Origin: Amphiduros pacificus
Lineage: Eukaryota; Annelida; Polychaeta; Phyllodocida; Hesionidae
Direction: 5' to 3'
Assembly (NCBI GenBank): GCA_949316495.1
Contig: OX439006.1
Location: 43,172,918 to 43,236,917 of the forward strand
DNA: 64,000 nt
Shown here: piece after piece, positions 45,701 through 58,240 of the stretch
How the letters are laid out: every line of letters begins with the position of its first letter
How positions within the stretch are numbered: position 1 is the stretch's first letter
Made by a program: the position numbers and the translations under genes
Notes under the pieces: generated by a model
Seen by the model: the letters and a program-made list of their open reading frames with translations, nothing else
Databases searched by the model: none
Told to the model about the DNA's origin: nothing

Positions 45701-46770
45701 ATCAGTGTGGCAATATTGATGTGGCAATGTTAATATGACAATATCAGTGTGGCAATATTGATGTGACAATACTAGTATGGCAATATTGATGTGGCAATAT
45801 CAGTGTGGCAATGTTAATATGACAATATCAGTGTGGCAATATTGATGTGGCAATGTTAATATGACAATATCAGTGTGGCAATATTGATGTGGCAATACTA
45901 GTGTGGCAATGTTAATATGACAATATCAGTGTGGCAATATTGATGGGGCAATACTAGTGCGGCAATGTTAATATGACAATATCATTGTGGCAATATTGAT
46001 GGGGCAATACTAGTGTGGCAATGTTAATATGACAATATCAGTGTGGCAATATTGATGGGGCAATACTAGTGTGGCAGTATTAGTATGACAATATCATTAT
46101 GACAATATCAGTGTGACAATATCATTGTGATAATATCATTGTGACAATATCATTGTGACAATATCATTGTGACAATATCAGTATGACAATATCAGTGTGA
46201 CAATATCAGTGTGACAACATTAGTATGACAATACTAGTGTGGCAGTATTAGTATGACAATATCAGTGTGACAATATCAGTGTGACAATATTAGTGTGGCA
46301 ACATTAGTATGACAATATCAGTGTGACAATATCAGTGTGACAATATTAGTGTTGCAACATTAGTATGACAATATCAGTGTGACAATATCAGTGTGACAAT
46401 ATCAATGAGACAATATCAGTGTGACAATACTAGTGTGGCAGTATTAGTATGACAATATCATTATGACAATATCAGTGTGACAATATCATTGTGACAATAT
46501 CAGTATGACAATATCAGTGTGACAATATCAGTGTGACAACATTAGTATGACAATACTAGTGTGGCAGTATTAGTATGACAATATCAGTGTGACAATATCA
46601 GTGTGACAATATTAGTGTGGCAACATTAGTATGACAATATCAGTGTGACAATATCAGTGTGACAATATTAGTGTGGCAACATTAGTATGACAATATCAGT
46701 GTGACAATATCAGTGTGACAATATCAGTGTGACAATATCAGTGTGACAACATTAGTATGACAATAACAGT
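42712..46770. repeat. 4-kb array, 54-bp unit, in intron 1 of gene C
   Basis: About 65-70 units containing gtggcaatattgatggggca, atactagtgtggcaatgtta and atatgacaatatca. Each unit is itself made of variants of a 12-18-bp word (gtggcaatat...). The left end has two-thirds-length variants, and the right part (about 46060-46770) has only short words such as gtgacaatatca. It fills most of intron 1 and ends next to the exon 2 acceptor. Confidence 0.97.
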
Positions 46771-47721
46771 GTCTCAATATGAGTGTAACAACAATAGCGT
46801 TTGTGTTTCTATATTTATATCGTATTATCAAAGGAAATGTAACTTGAAAGACGCTGAATGTTTATTTTAATGTATGATGCAGTCAAAAAGCAACCAATGT
46901 AAGCAAATTCAATTGTCTGCATCTTTTACAGCGGTTTATCTTTTATATTTTAAAACTCGACATGATAATAACACTATAACAACGCATTTTTAAAGCGCCT
47001 ATAGTCATGAATAGTAGTTGGTTCTGTTCAAAGTTGTGTTATGGGTTTTCCTATAATCATTTACATTTTCCCTTCGGTACTCTGTATCAACTCATCGGAA
47101 GGAATCCTTGTTGTAATTGCTCTTGTAATAGGGGATATTACAGGTTACAAGTGTTCAGGACAATTCAAACGTATATTGTGTGCCCATATGACATGGCTGA
47201 CAAACTATCTCGGATGCAGGTGGCAGTCATGGCAGTCATTTCTGTATCATCTACTAATAATCGCGTGTATAATGGTTGTCAATATATTGTTGAATAATGA
47301 TCAGATGAGGCAAGAAGATTTCACAGTTATAAGATCTGCATCAGCATCACATTGCAGATGGTTGGTCGGTTATGATGAGGTGGCAGCACCTATTGCATTG
47401 TCATTACAGGACAACTCGCCTTGTGTGGAGCGGTCACTGGGTGGGGCAGTTCACAGAGCACGCGGCCTTCTCACATTCTGTTTATTACCTCCTTAATAAA
47501 AATATAATATACACAAATCCCCCCTTGTTCTACGTCCTTGTTCTCTGTCAGTGCAATTTTCTATATTTTTTTAGAGCTTACAGTAAATATATACCTCCTG
47601 GAAAGCCTATAGGTTACATACACGTCGCTAGACAGCTAATTTACTATAGATACAATGGAGCTATGGGATGACATATGCAGAGTGTGGCAATATGATATCG
47701 TGAAGATTTCAAATGTCTCAC
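46771..47721. other. gene C intron 1, non-repetitive part
   Basis: About 950 bases. Three overlapping plus-strand open frames (47007-47671) show no domain and overlap each other, so I do not call a gene. The gene C donor (CAG|GTGAGA) is at the right edge. Confidence 0.4.
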
Positions 47722-47748
47722 CTGTAACGCTCCTCCTTTCTCAGCCAT
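47722..47748 (-). CDS. gene C exon 1: start of translation
   Basis: ATG at 47748 begins MAEKGGALQ, and the exon ends at donor CAG|GTGAGA in phase 0, matching exon 2. The ATG context (catcaATGG) is good and the upstream minus-strand sequence has stops in frame. A 5' UTR reaches at least a little further right. Translation from here yields a charged N-terminus without a signal peptide. Confidence 0.6.
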
Positions 47749-47944
47749 TGATGCTGCGTCTTATTTAGTTAACTATATAACTATTACTTTATGATCGCTG
47801 CAATATTTCTCCTCCTAGGTGTGAATCTTTGCTTAATGAAGATATAGAGAATCCAGCTGATGTGACATGAGGATGAGCCTTGCGTGAACTGTAGAAGTGT
47901 TATGAGGAGGGAGACACGTGTGAGAGGCCGGCAAGCAGCAGGTA

Positions 47945-50900
47945 CAAGTTTCCCCCGGCCACGACGCTAGTCCTCTCCCGGCCACGATGCTAGTCCTCTC
48001 CCGGCCACGATGCTAGTCCTCTCCCGGCCACGACGCTAGTCCTCCTCCGGCCATGATGCTAGTCCTCCTCCGGCCATGATGCTAGTCCTCCCCCAGCCAC
48101 AATGCTAGTCCTCCCCCAGCCACGATGCTAGTCCTCCCCCAGCCACAATGCTAGTCCTCCCCCAGCCACAATGCTAGTCCTCCCCCAGCCACAATGCTAG
48201 TCCTCCCCCAGCCACAATGCTAGTCCTCCCCCAGCCACCATGCTAGTCCTCCCCCAGCCACCATGCTAGTCCTCCCCCAGCCACAATGCTAGTCCTCCCC
48301 CAGCCACAATGCTAGTCCTCCCCCAGCCACCATGCTAGTCCTCCCCCAGCCACCATGCTAGTCCTCCCCCAGCCACAATGCTAGTCCTCCCCCAGCCACA
48401 ATGCTAGTCCTCCCCCAGCCACCATGCTAGTCCTCCCCCAGCCACAATGCTAGTCCTCCCCCAGCCACGATGCTAGTCCTCCCCCAGCCACCATGCTAGT
48501 CCTCTCCCAGCCACAATGCTAGTCCTCCCCCAGCCACCATGCTAGTCCTCCCCCAGCCACGATGCTAGTCCTCCCCCAGCCACGATGCTAGTCCTCCCCC
48601 AGCCACGATGCTAGTCCTCCCCCGGCCACAATGCTAGTCCTCCCCCGGCCACGACGCTAGTCCTCCCCCAGCCACAATGCTAGTCCTCCCCCAGCCACCA
48701 TGCTAGTCCTCCCCCAGCCACAATGCTAGTCCTCCCCCGGCCACCATACTAGTCCTCCCCCAGCCACAATGCTAGTCCTCCCCCAGCCACAATGCTAGTC
48801 CTCCCCCGGCCACAATGCTAGTCCTCCCCCAGCCACAATGCTAGTCCTCCCCCGGCCACCATGCTAGTCCTTCCCCGGCCACCATGCTAGTCCTCTCCCG
48901 GCCACCATGCTAGTCCTCCCCCAGCCACAATGCTAGTCCTCCCCCAGCCACCATGCTAGTCCTCCCCCGGCCACCATGCTAGTCCTTCCCCGGCCACCAT
49001 GCTAGTCCTCCCCCGGCCACCATGCTAGTCCTCCCCCAGCCACAATGCTAGTCCTCCCCCAGCCACAATGCTAGTCCTCCCCCGGCCACGATGTTAGTCC
49101 TCTCCCGGCCACGATGCTAGTCCTCTCCCAGCCACGATGCTAGTCCTCCCCCAGCCACGATGCTAGTCCTCCCCTGGCCACGACACTAGTCCTCTCCCAG
49201 CCACCATGCTAGTCCTCTCCCAGCCACCATGCTAGTCCTCCCCCAGCCACGATGCTAGTCCTCCCCCGGCCACCATGCTAGTCCTCCCCCAGCCACAATG
49301 CTAGTCCTCCCCCGGCCACCATGCTAGTCCTCCCCCAGCCACAATGCTAGTCCTCCCCCAGCCACAATGCTAGTCCTCCCCCAGCCACAATGCTAGTCCT
49401 CCCCCAGCCACCATGCTAGTCCTCCCCCAGCCACAATGCTAGTCCTCCCCCAGCCACAATGCTAGTCCTCCCCCAGCCACCATGCTAGTCCTCCCCAAGC
49501 CACAATGCTAGTCCTCCCCCAGCCACAATGCTAGTCCTCCCCCAGCCACCATGCTAGTCCTCCCCTAGCCACAATGCTAGTCCTCCCCCAGCCACCATGC
49601 TAGTCATCCCCCAGCCACAATGCTAGTCCTCCCCCAGCCACCATGCTAGTCCTCCCCCAGCCACAATGCTAGTCCTCCCCCAGCCACAATGCTAGTCCTC
49701 CCCCAGCCACCATGCTAGTCCTCCCCCAGCCACAATGCTAGTCCTCCCCCAGCCACAATGCTAGTCCTCCCCCAGCCACCATGCTAGTCCTCCCCCAGCC
49801 ACAATGCTAGTCCTCCCCCAGCCACCATGCTAGTCCTCCCCCAGCCACGATGCTAGTCCTTCCCTGGCCACGACACTAGTCCTCTCCCAGCCACCATGCT
49901 AGTCCTCTCCCAGCCACCATGCTAGTCCTCCCCCAGCCACAATGCTAGTCCTCCCCCAGCCACCATGCTAGTCCTCTCCCAGCCACGATGCTAGTCCTCC
50001 CCCAGCCACGATGCTAGTCCTCCCCCAGCCACAATGCTAGTCCTCCCCCAGCCACAATGCTAGTCCTCCCCCAGCCACAATGCTAGTCCTCCCCCAGCCA
50101 CGATGCTAGTCCTCCCCCGGCCACAATGCTAGTCCTCTCCCGGCCACGACGCTAGTCCTCCCCCAGCCACGATGCTAGTCCTCCCCCAGCCACAATGCTA
50201 GTCCTCCCCCAGCCACGATGCTAGTCCTCCCCCAGCCACCATGCTAGTCCTCCCCCAGCCACAATGCTAGTCCTCCCCCAGCCACAATGCTAGTCCTCCC
50301 CCAGCCACAATGCTAGTCCTTCCCCGGCCACCATGCTAGTCCTCTCCCGGCCACCATGCTAGTCCTCCCCCAGCCACAATGCTAGTCCTCCCCCAGCCAC
50401 AATGCTAGTCCTCCCCCAGCCACGATGCTAGTCCTCCCCCGGCCACAATGCTAGTCCTCTCCCGGCCACGACGCTAGTCCTCCTCCGGCCACGATGCTAG
50501 TCCTCCCCCGACCACGATGCTAGTCCTCTCCCGGCCACAATGCTAGTCTTCCCCCGGCCACGAAGCTAGTCCTCCCCCAGCCACGATGCTAGTCCTCCCC
50601 CAGCCACAATGCTAGTCCTCCCCCAGCCACCATGCTAGTCCTCTCCCAGCCACGATGCCAGTCCTCTCCCAGCCACGATGCTAGTCCTCTCCCGGCCACA
50701 ATGCTAGTCTTCCCCCGGCCACGATGCTAGTCCTCTCCCGGCCACGACGCTAGTCCTCCCCCGGCCACCATGCTAGTCCTCCCTAGGCCACGATGCCAGA
50801 CCTCCCCCAGCCACGACGCTAGTCCTCCCCCAGCTACGACGCTAGTCCTCCCCCGGCCATGATGATAGTCCTCTCCCGGCCACGACGCTAGTCCTCCCCC

Positions 50901-52205
50901 AGCCACTACGCTAGTCCTCCCCCGGCAACGATGCTAGTCCTCTCCCGGACACGACGCTAGTCCTCCCCCGGCCACGATGCCAGTCCTCTCCCAGCCACGA
51001 TGCTAGTCCTCCCCCAGCCACAATGCTAGTCCTCCCCCAGCCACGATGCTAGTCCTCTCCCAGCCACGATGCTAGTCCTCCCCCAGCCACGATGCTAGTC
51101 CTCCCCTGGCCACGACACTAGTCCTCTCCCGGCCACCATGCTAGTCCTCCCCCGGCCACCATGCTAGTCCTCCCCCAGCCACGATGCTAGTCCTCCCCCA
51201 GCCACAATGCTAGTCCTCCCCCAGCCACGATGCTAGTCCTCTCCCAGCCACGATGCTAGTCCTCCCCCAGCCACGAAGCTAGTCCTCCCCCAGCCACGAT
51301 GCTAGTCCTCCCCCAGCCACAATGCTAGTCCTCCCCCAGCCACCATGCTAGTCCTCCCCCAGCCACGATGCTAGTCCTCCACCAGCTACGACGCTAGTCC
51401 TCCTCCGGCCATGATGATAGTCCTCCCCCGGCCATGACGCTAATTCTACCCCGGCCACGATGCTATTCCTCCCCCAGCTACGATGCTAGTCCTCCCCCGG
51501 CCACGACGCTAGTCCTCCCCTGGCCACGACACTAGTCCTCCCCCGGCCACGACGCTAGTCCTCCCCTGGCCACGACACTAGTCCTCTCCCAGCCACGATG
51601 CTAGTCCTCTCCCAGCCACGATGCTAGTCCTCCCCGGCCACGATGTTAGTCCTCTCCCGGCCACGATGCTAGTCTTCCCCCGGCCACAATGCTAGTCCTC
51701 TCCCGGCCATGATGCTAGCCCCAGCCACAATGCTAGTCCTCCCCCAGCCACCATGCCAGCCATCCTCTATCCACCATGCCAGCCCTCCCCCAGCCACCAT
51801 GCCAGCCATCCCCTAGCAACCATGCCAGCCATCCCCTAGCCACCATGCCAGCCATCCCCTAGCCACCATGCCAGCCCTCCCCTAGCCACCATGCCAGCCA
51901 TCCCCTAGCCACCATGCCAGCCATCCCCTAGCCACCATGCCAGCCATCCCCTAGCCACCATGCCAGCCATCCCCTAGCCACCATGCCAGCCATCCCCTAG
52001 CCACCATGCCAGCCCTCCCCTAGCCACCATACCAGCCCTCCCCTAGCCACCATGCCAGCCCTCCCCTAGCCACCATGCCAGCCATCCCCTAGCCACCATG
52101 CCAGCCCTCCCCTAGCCCTCCCCTGGCCTTCCCCTAGCCACCATACCAGCCCTCCCCTAGCCAATATGCCATCCCTCCCTAGCCACCATGTAAGCCCTCC
52201 CCTGA
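47945..52205. repeat. 4.3-kb array, 23-bp GC-rich unit, about 180 copies
   Basis: The unit is ccacaatgctagtcctcccc plus cag, with frequent a/g/c changes at position 5 and ccccag/cccgg alternation. From about 51710 it changes to a sister unit (ccaccatgccagccatcccc plus tag). The C-rich strand is the plus strand. The array stands about 200 bp upstream of the gene C start exon, so it covers the expected promoter or leader region. Confidence 0.97.
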
Positions 52206-54785
52206 CTTGTGTCAGTTGTATAGAGTGTGCTAACTGTGTCCTGCCTTGATGGATGTCAAAGATAATAGGTCCAAAGTTAGTTGAGATATTCTTGGTCGGG
52301 AATAATGATTTCAGGACAATTTGCGTTTATAGTCTGTGATACTGCTTACAGAAAATTAGTAATCCCATGGCGTTTCTTCCATAAGAGGACATACCTGACT
52401 TTGGAGGTGAGATGCTGAAGTTAGGAACAACCGTGGGGGTCAAAAGGATGAATAGGACTGCGGCATATGCATTCACAACTATTGTGTTAGCGTCCAAATC
52501 ATTTGTTCCCAAGCTGTGAAAGTACTAAAAACTATTCATCGAAATCTCTTACATGAAAGGGCCTAACACGAAATTTGAAGAATCAAAGTATAACGTATGA
52601 ATCAATAATCTTGTGGAAGGTAAGTAATGGCAAGATTCAAACTCCAAATCTGAGCCACACCCCCTAGCGGCAGCATACAATATATATGTTTTTGCAGTAT
52701 TTTATATATTTAATACGTTTTAGTATATAGTCTGCAGATTAAGTAACATCGTTTCGTCTCTTTGTTATCGTTTCGTCTCTTCAGTGCCATCTGCCTCGCA
52801 GTGTCACAGTGTTGCTGTCACCTGGTGCCAGGAATTATATCCGAATCTGGTGATATGTTATGGCATTGTGGAATGGATAATTCTAACTAGATTATATAAT
52901 CTCCATCAAACATCCAACATTGTGACAAATAATTGATAATTGTTTCCCATTTCTCACTATTCCGGGCGCCTACGTGAGCATCTAGCCAGCCAGCTATTTA
53001 GATATGTTATGCTTTGTGGAAAGAAATAGATTAACAGTTATCTTGAAAAATGTCTTTTCAAAGTATGAGATTTCACAAGGATGGGTCTTGGGGCCTATCC
53101 CATTTACTGTTTCCGTTGATCACAGAATTCAATGACGAAAAGATAGATTTGCTAATGTGTGCTGACAAGTGGAATGTGTGGTACTACAGTGAGACATGAT
53201 ATCAACTCAGTGAAATTGACATAAAAAAATTGATATGAAGACACAAATTATTTTATTTTATATATGAGAAGTCCTGGAGACTGATATGGGAAAGAGATAA
53301 GTCATTTTATAGAGGGTATTAGATTTGTGTTCCTAATTTCGCCAATATCATACTTTACTTATTGCATATAAACGGAACAATATATTATTTAAAATTGCTT
53401 TTCCATGATGTTCAAAGTATTTGTCAAATATGAGCAATGTGTAATGTTTTGTTCTATAGCATTGGTATGGCTACCCTCCATGAGAGAACTCTTATATCAA
53501 TCCCTCTGCTTTCAGTATCGACTGCAATTCATAATTATTCATAAAGATCAGGCTGTGTACTGGTTGTTGAACGAATAAATGAATATTCATACAAATCAAG
53601 CTTCGTACTGTTTGGTTTACATCTCGGTCACTACCTGAGGCTGGTTAATTCTGATTGGATGATATTTTGATTGGTGGCGTGACTCATATGCATATCAGTA
53701 CATAGAGTTCCAAATTTAGAGAAACGTCAATAAAGGGGAATGGTGTCAGAAGTATTGAGAAGATAACACGACTGGAATTACTATCGATTTAATGTTGAGT
53801 ATCTGATAGCTTTAGATGTGAAAATTTTGCCAACCGGAAGCTGTATTGACAGCTGACAGGAAGTAGCAGGTGGGGAGTGTGAGCATGACTGAAGTCTCGG
53901 TATATACATGCTGAATCAGGGATCCACCAACCAATGTTGACCAGGTCATCTTTAAAAAAAGGCGTAGGCCTGTACGCATACGTGCGGATTACTTCTCCAC
54001 ATTCACAAGGCAATACTTGCAGAGCCAAAAATATACTACGCTGGTTTGTAAAGTCTGTTTTATCGAGAAGAGTTATTTCTCAATAATTTCAATTGTGCAA
54101 AACTATTTTCTTTATTTTCCCTTCAATGAAATTTCATCGATTTCATCAAACCATATGCCAATAGTTCAAGGTGCTACTCACATTTGCTTCATGCTCACTA
54201 TTATATCACCCTCTCATATTGAGATCATATTTGATTTAACTAAAAATCTAAATCTATTGATTATAAAATAGACATACGAGTGGTTCAAGCATCTCATGAC
54301 CTGCCTGAATGAGTGAATGTATTCAGCCCCAGGTCATTGACTGAGTACCTGTGGACTGAGACGAGGGGGATGCACTGTGCCATGTGTGGAAACTGAATAG
54401 TGGGATCGTTGTGTCAAACATACTTGTTATTCACATACTATTTAGCCAGACATTTTGATTGTATACGCATACGCCAGTACAAATAGCGAATCACATTAAG
54501 ATATCATGAAATAAGCAATGTTTGTTTATACATATAGTATCTCTATTATAATATCCACGAAACCACTTATCTCTCCCAGCTATACCATAGTGGTATTAGT
54601 TATATTGGCCGTTCTTGATATTAGCAATATTATAACACATAACTTAGTATCTTTTTGTCTTTGTATGTTAGTGATATACAGTAAAGATAAAAGTGGTTGA
54701 TTTAAAAAGTATATCATCCTTTTTTAACAATTATTTTATTAATCACTCTTAAACTAAATGTAATCAAAACTACGTCAAAAGTAAT
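52206..54785. other. interval upstream of gene C
   Basis: About 2.6 kb. A minus-strand open frame near 52512-52327 ends in a good donor (AAGTCAG|GTATGT near 52395) after a hydrophobic stretch. It could be the first exon or a leader exon of gene C or of an unknown gene, but nothing confirms it. The rest is AT-rich and featureless to me. Confidence 0.35.
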
Positions 54786-55255
54786 TCTCCATAACAAATT
54801 AAGAATATGAGTCAATGAAAGTAATTAGAGCATTCAAAGATGAGTCAATAAAAGTAATTAAACTATTTAAAGATAAGTCATTAAAAGCAATTAAACCATT
54901 CAATGGTGAGTCGCTAAAAACGATTAAACCACTCACAGATCAGTCATTAAGAGTGATTTGACCGCTCAAAGATGATAAAAGCGATTAAAGATCGAAGATG
55001 GATCAATAAAAGCGATTAAAGATCGAAGATGAATCAATAAAAGCAATTAAACTATTCGGAGATGAATAAAAAAGTGATTAAAGATCGAAGTGAATCAATA
55101 AAAGCGATAAGACCACTCAAGGATAGTCAATAAAAACGATTAAACCACCCACAGATCAGTCATTAAAAGTGATTAAACTGCTCCAAGATGACTCACTAAA
55201 AGCGATTAAACCAATAAAAGATGAGTCGTTAAAAGAGAATAAACCACTCAAAGGG
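54786..55255. repeat. degenerate tandem array, about 33-bp unit
   Basis: The unit resembles agatgagtcaataaaagtaa plus ttaaaccattcaa. About 14 copies with many changes and some shortened units. It lies 400 bp beyond the 3' end of gene D. Confidence 0.85.
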
Positions 55256-55659
55256 TGATTTTTGTTATTACACTGGTCATTAAGTTGGTGTAGCCGTTTG
55301 AAATACATTTATGAAATGCATTTATATGATGTAACCATAACATTTTCATTATAACTAAAATGTGATAATTTAAATTTATTCTTCACTAAAGATAATATTG
55401 GAGGAAACCATCTTTTTATGAACTATTTTGGAAGGTTGAAATAATGTTGACCAAACTAATTGATATTTGAAAATTAAAGTAAATTTTACCACAAATAAAA
55501 ATAAAACAATGGGCGTGGAGCATTGATTAAAACTAGCAAATTTGTTTGAAAAGAAGACATTATACTCTAAGCCACTGATATAATAATATCTTAATATACC
55601 AAATCTATGAACGTACAGAGTAACTTATACTTCATTGTTTTCAGATTTCTCCCCAGAAT

Positions 55660-56288
55660 TCACTTAAATGCATTCCTGAAGATAGCATACAGTGCTTGCC
55701 TGAAAGACGCCCCACTGACGCAATAGAGGAAAAAATTAATTGCCGAGTTTGAAAACGCCAGAATAGTTGAATACGCCCACAGTAAATTAATCCGTGCTGC
55801 CTGTTTTTCAGTCTTGGATACCGTGCTAGTGTTTAGAACAGAATATATGATATTTGGCAGAGTGAGGATAAGGTACAGGAGTGATACTGTGATCAGAGTG
55901 ACTGTCATCCCTGTGACACTCTTCTCTATGGAGGTATGCGACTGTCTCCTTATAGCTGCCTTAGTCGTCTTAACAATGATCACCACATTGAACACAAGAA
56001 TCAGGAAAAAGGGAAGGACACAGTACTTTATAAAATGAATCCAAATATATACGTCCACATAGAAATAATAAAAAGTTAGAGACTTAGATGTATTGATTGT
56101 GCAATATCGATTTTCCCCATCATCGATAAGAGAGAAGATAACCGATAAAATGGAATTTAGACCTAACAGAATGGTTGCTATGAGGATCATTGTTAGGATT
56201 ATGATTCTCCTGGTACATATTTGTTTGTATTTGTGTGGCACGACAACGGCAATGCACCTCGTGAAAGCCACCAGAACCAGCACCCATC
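55660..56288 (-). CDS. gene D exon 3: GPCR, TM3 to C-terminus
   Basis: This is the last exon of a class A (rhodopsin-family) G-protein-coupled receptor; phase 1 in (acceptor tatttttacag), stop at 55660. It carries the end of TM3 with TRC (residues 143-145) in place of DRY, keeping the Arg. TM4 follows, then ECL2 with Cys196 (the expected disulfide partner of Cys119), TM5 with Pro226, and a basic third loop (KAAIRRQS). TM6 contains LTLP (Pro278) and TM7 ends NSAINFFLYCVSG, where the NPxxY Pro is Phe. A short basic tail ends FRNAFK. The total protein of 342 residues is a normal length. NSxxNFxxYC endings are common in invertebrate peptide and orphan receptors; the ligand cannot be told. Confidence 0.95.
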
Positions 56289-56523
56289 CTGTAAAAATAA
56301 ACACCTACTGTATGTAATATGTCACAGTTGGATAAATACAAATGTCACTATAATTGCTTTGTCTGATCATTGAACAGTGGAGTCGGGAGTGATTTGTAAC
56401 ATGATATAAAAACCTGTCAGCCGGTTCAAATACACAAATATTCTATGGGCTTGAAATTATAATTTTATAATTATATCTTAAAGAGGACTGTTCAAAGGTT
56501 TTCCATTAATGAATTTAATTTAC

Positions 56524-56751
56524 CTGCCATGTCTTGTGACCAATAACCAATCAAAATTAGACCCTTGCAAACAACATTATGAGTGGTCCTAATATCAAGC
56601 CAATATTGGTTCCAAATCCAAAACCGAAGAAGCAAGGTCCACAAAACTAATGTGTCAAAGACACCCAGCACTGTAAAGCACAGACTTGCCACAGATCCCT
56701 TCATGGAGCGCTGGCTGAACACCACGATAGACAGAGCATTCCCCACTGTGC
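56524..56751 (-). CDS. gene D exon 2: GPCR, TM1 to TM3
   Basis: The exon has 228 bases, phase 1 on both sides (acceptor tattttcag, donor GCAG|GTAAAT). It encodes the TM1 motif GTVGNALSIVVF (Asn62 is the conserved TM1 residue), the first intracellular loop QRSMKGS, TM2 with Asp90, and TM3 starting at Cys119 (VVCKGLILIGYW). It joins exon 1 and exon 3 without a gap in the seven-helix plan. SINE copy 4 lies in the intron just 24 bp upstream of its acceptor. Confidence 0.93.
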
Positions 56752-56774
56752 CTGAAAATAAATGGAAACACATC

Positions 56775-56908
56775 TATCAGCTCACGTGCACATGAGACAT
56801 TGTGTCATGAAGTCAATGCCGACATGGCCGGGAATCGAACCTTCTACCTTTGAATCACCACATGTAATGTATATAACTGGTGCTAATAAGCTTGTGCCAC
56901 GGCCCGTG
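56775..56908 (-). mobile_element. tRNA-derived SINE copy 4, head only
   Basis: Reading leftward from 56908 it has the head (cacaagcttattagcaccag), a B box (gttcgattcccgg) and the first part of the body (gacttcatgacacaatgtct, gagctgat). The 3' body and tail are missing. It occupies about a third of intron 1 of gene D. Confidence 0.8.
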
Positions 56909-57131
56909 GCATTAGACTTTATCAAGAACAGAAACACTTCAAGCATTCCATTTAATGACATTTGTTTCTGATCATCAAATTGTGATCCAAATGCCTAAAA
57001 TGGCATCAAATGCTTTATAACTGGTGTATTCTTTAACATGTACATGTATATTATCAAAACCAACTCATTGGCTGGAAAAATACATCAAAATGTTTTGTGA
57101 TTAACTGCATAAACTATGACTGTCATCATAC

Positions 57132-57303
57132 CTATGATAAGAACAATGGGAGCCATCCTTAACCACAGATCTCTGGCTGCAGCCCACTCCCAGATGTCCT
57201 CCTCTGGAACTCTGTCTCCATCTTCAAATAGTGAGACTGTTGTATTATAAGCCTGAAATCCCACAGCTGATGTGGTGTTCATGATGCATCTGACAACGCA
57301 CAT
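57132..57303 (-). CDS. gene D exon 1: GPCR extracellular N-terminus and start of TM1
   Basis: ATG at 57303 opens MCVVRCIMNTTSAVGFQAYN, with N-glycosylation sites at Asn9 and Asn20 (both NTT). An acidic stretch (FEDGDRVPEEDIWEW) follows, then APIVLIIG, the first turn of TM1. Donor ATAG|GTATGA, phase 1. No signal peptide is evident, which is normal for this class. ATG at 57282 (MNTTSA) is an alternative start. The acidic N-terminus would face outside and may take part in ligand binding. Confidence 0.85.
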
Positions 57304-58240
57304 ATAATCCGTATCTATATATATAAATGTATGTATATATGTATAGTCAAATATATGGGTAGGCAGAGTGTGTAGGATTTGAATAAACTTTCAAACAGTA
57401 AATGTATTCCCAAGGGCGTTTCTTAAACAAACTAGCCTAATTATCAATATTTTGATCTTCGTATATGCTAATACTGAAATAATACTTGCAGGGTTTTTTT
57501 GCAGTTGATTACATTATTGTATGTGTAGGGTGTATAGTTCTTTATGTATCTGGTCATGCGTTAATATGATGAGAAGGTTCCAATACACACAATTTATATT
57601 ACACGCACACCCATTTTAAACAGTTAAATACTTGCCAAAGACCCTGTAAAAGAACATGCTCCAAATGATTGAATAATATGCCATTTCACAATTATCATCG
57701 TCCATAACACTTCATTTCATTGGCAATTTTACACAAAAATAAGGTTTCACAATCTTAAGGAGTGACAAACAATCCGCTTAGTCTTACCACTTAGAACGAA
57801 GCCAGACTATGCAGGGTTTTAACTATGCTGGCAAACATCAGCTAATGAAAATCAAGATGACAACAACAGTTAAGGCCGAAATCAATATGTAACGTGCATT
57901 TTGTTTGGACAAAATTGTCATCTGCTCAAGTCTGGTCTTGGAAAAAGGAATTAATTGATTCTTTAAATGCAAGGTATATTCCATATAAGAAATGAAAAGA
58001 TTGATTTTGATATTGGTTCACATTTAATAAATATTCACAGTAGTTTATGACCTACACTGTGAAAGTGCAATATCAAATAACATTTTATGTGACAAAGATC
58101 AGATTTCCGAAAAATAATGGTTTTTTTATATGAAAATATAGTGGAGATATTTTTAGTAGACCCATGTTATGCAACCCTTACCTCATCCCAAGAATTTGAT
58201 ATTTGTGAAAACGCATACATATATATATATGTATATTATA
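57304..58240. other. upstream region of gene D
   Basis: About 940 bases, AT-rich, probably holding the gene D promoter. I see no clear TATA or CpG-rich start. Confidence 0.35.

Noticed and set aside
47007-47671. Three overlapping plus-strand frames of 96-151 residues
   Set aside because: No domain, no matching splice sites, inside intron 1 of gene C; likely chance.
52327-52512. Minus-strand frame with hydrophobic stretch and donor AAGTCAG|GTATGT
   Set aside because: A good donor but no confirmed partner exon; described in the region note and not called as a gene.
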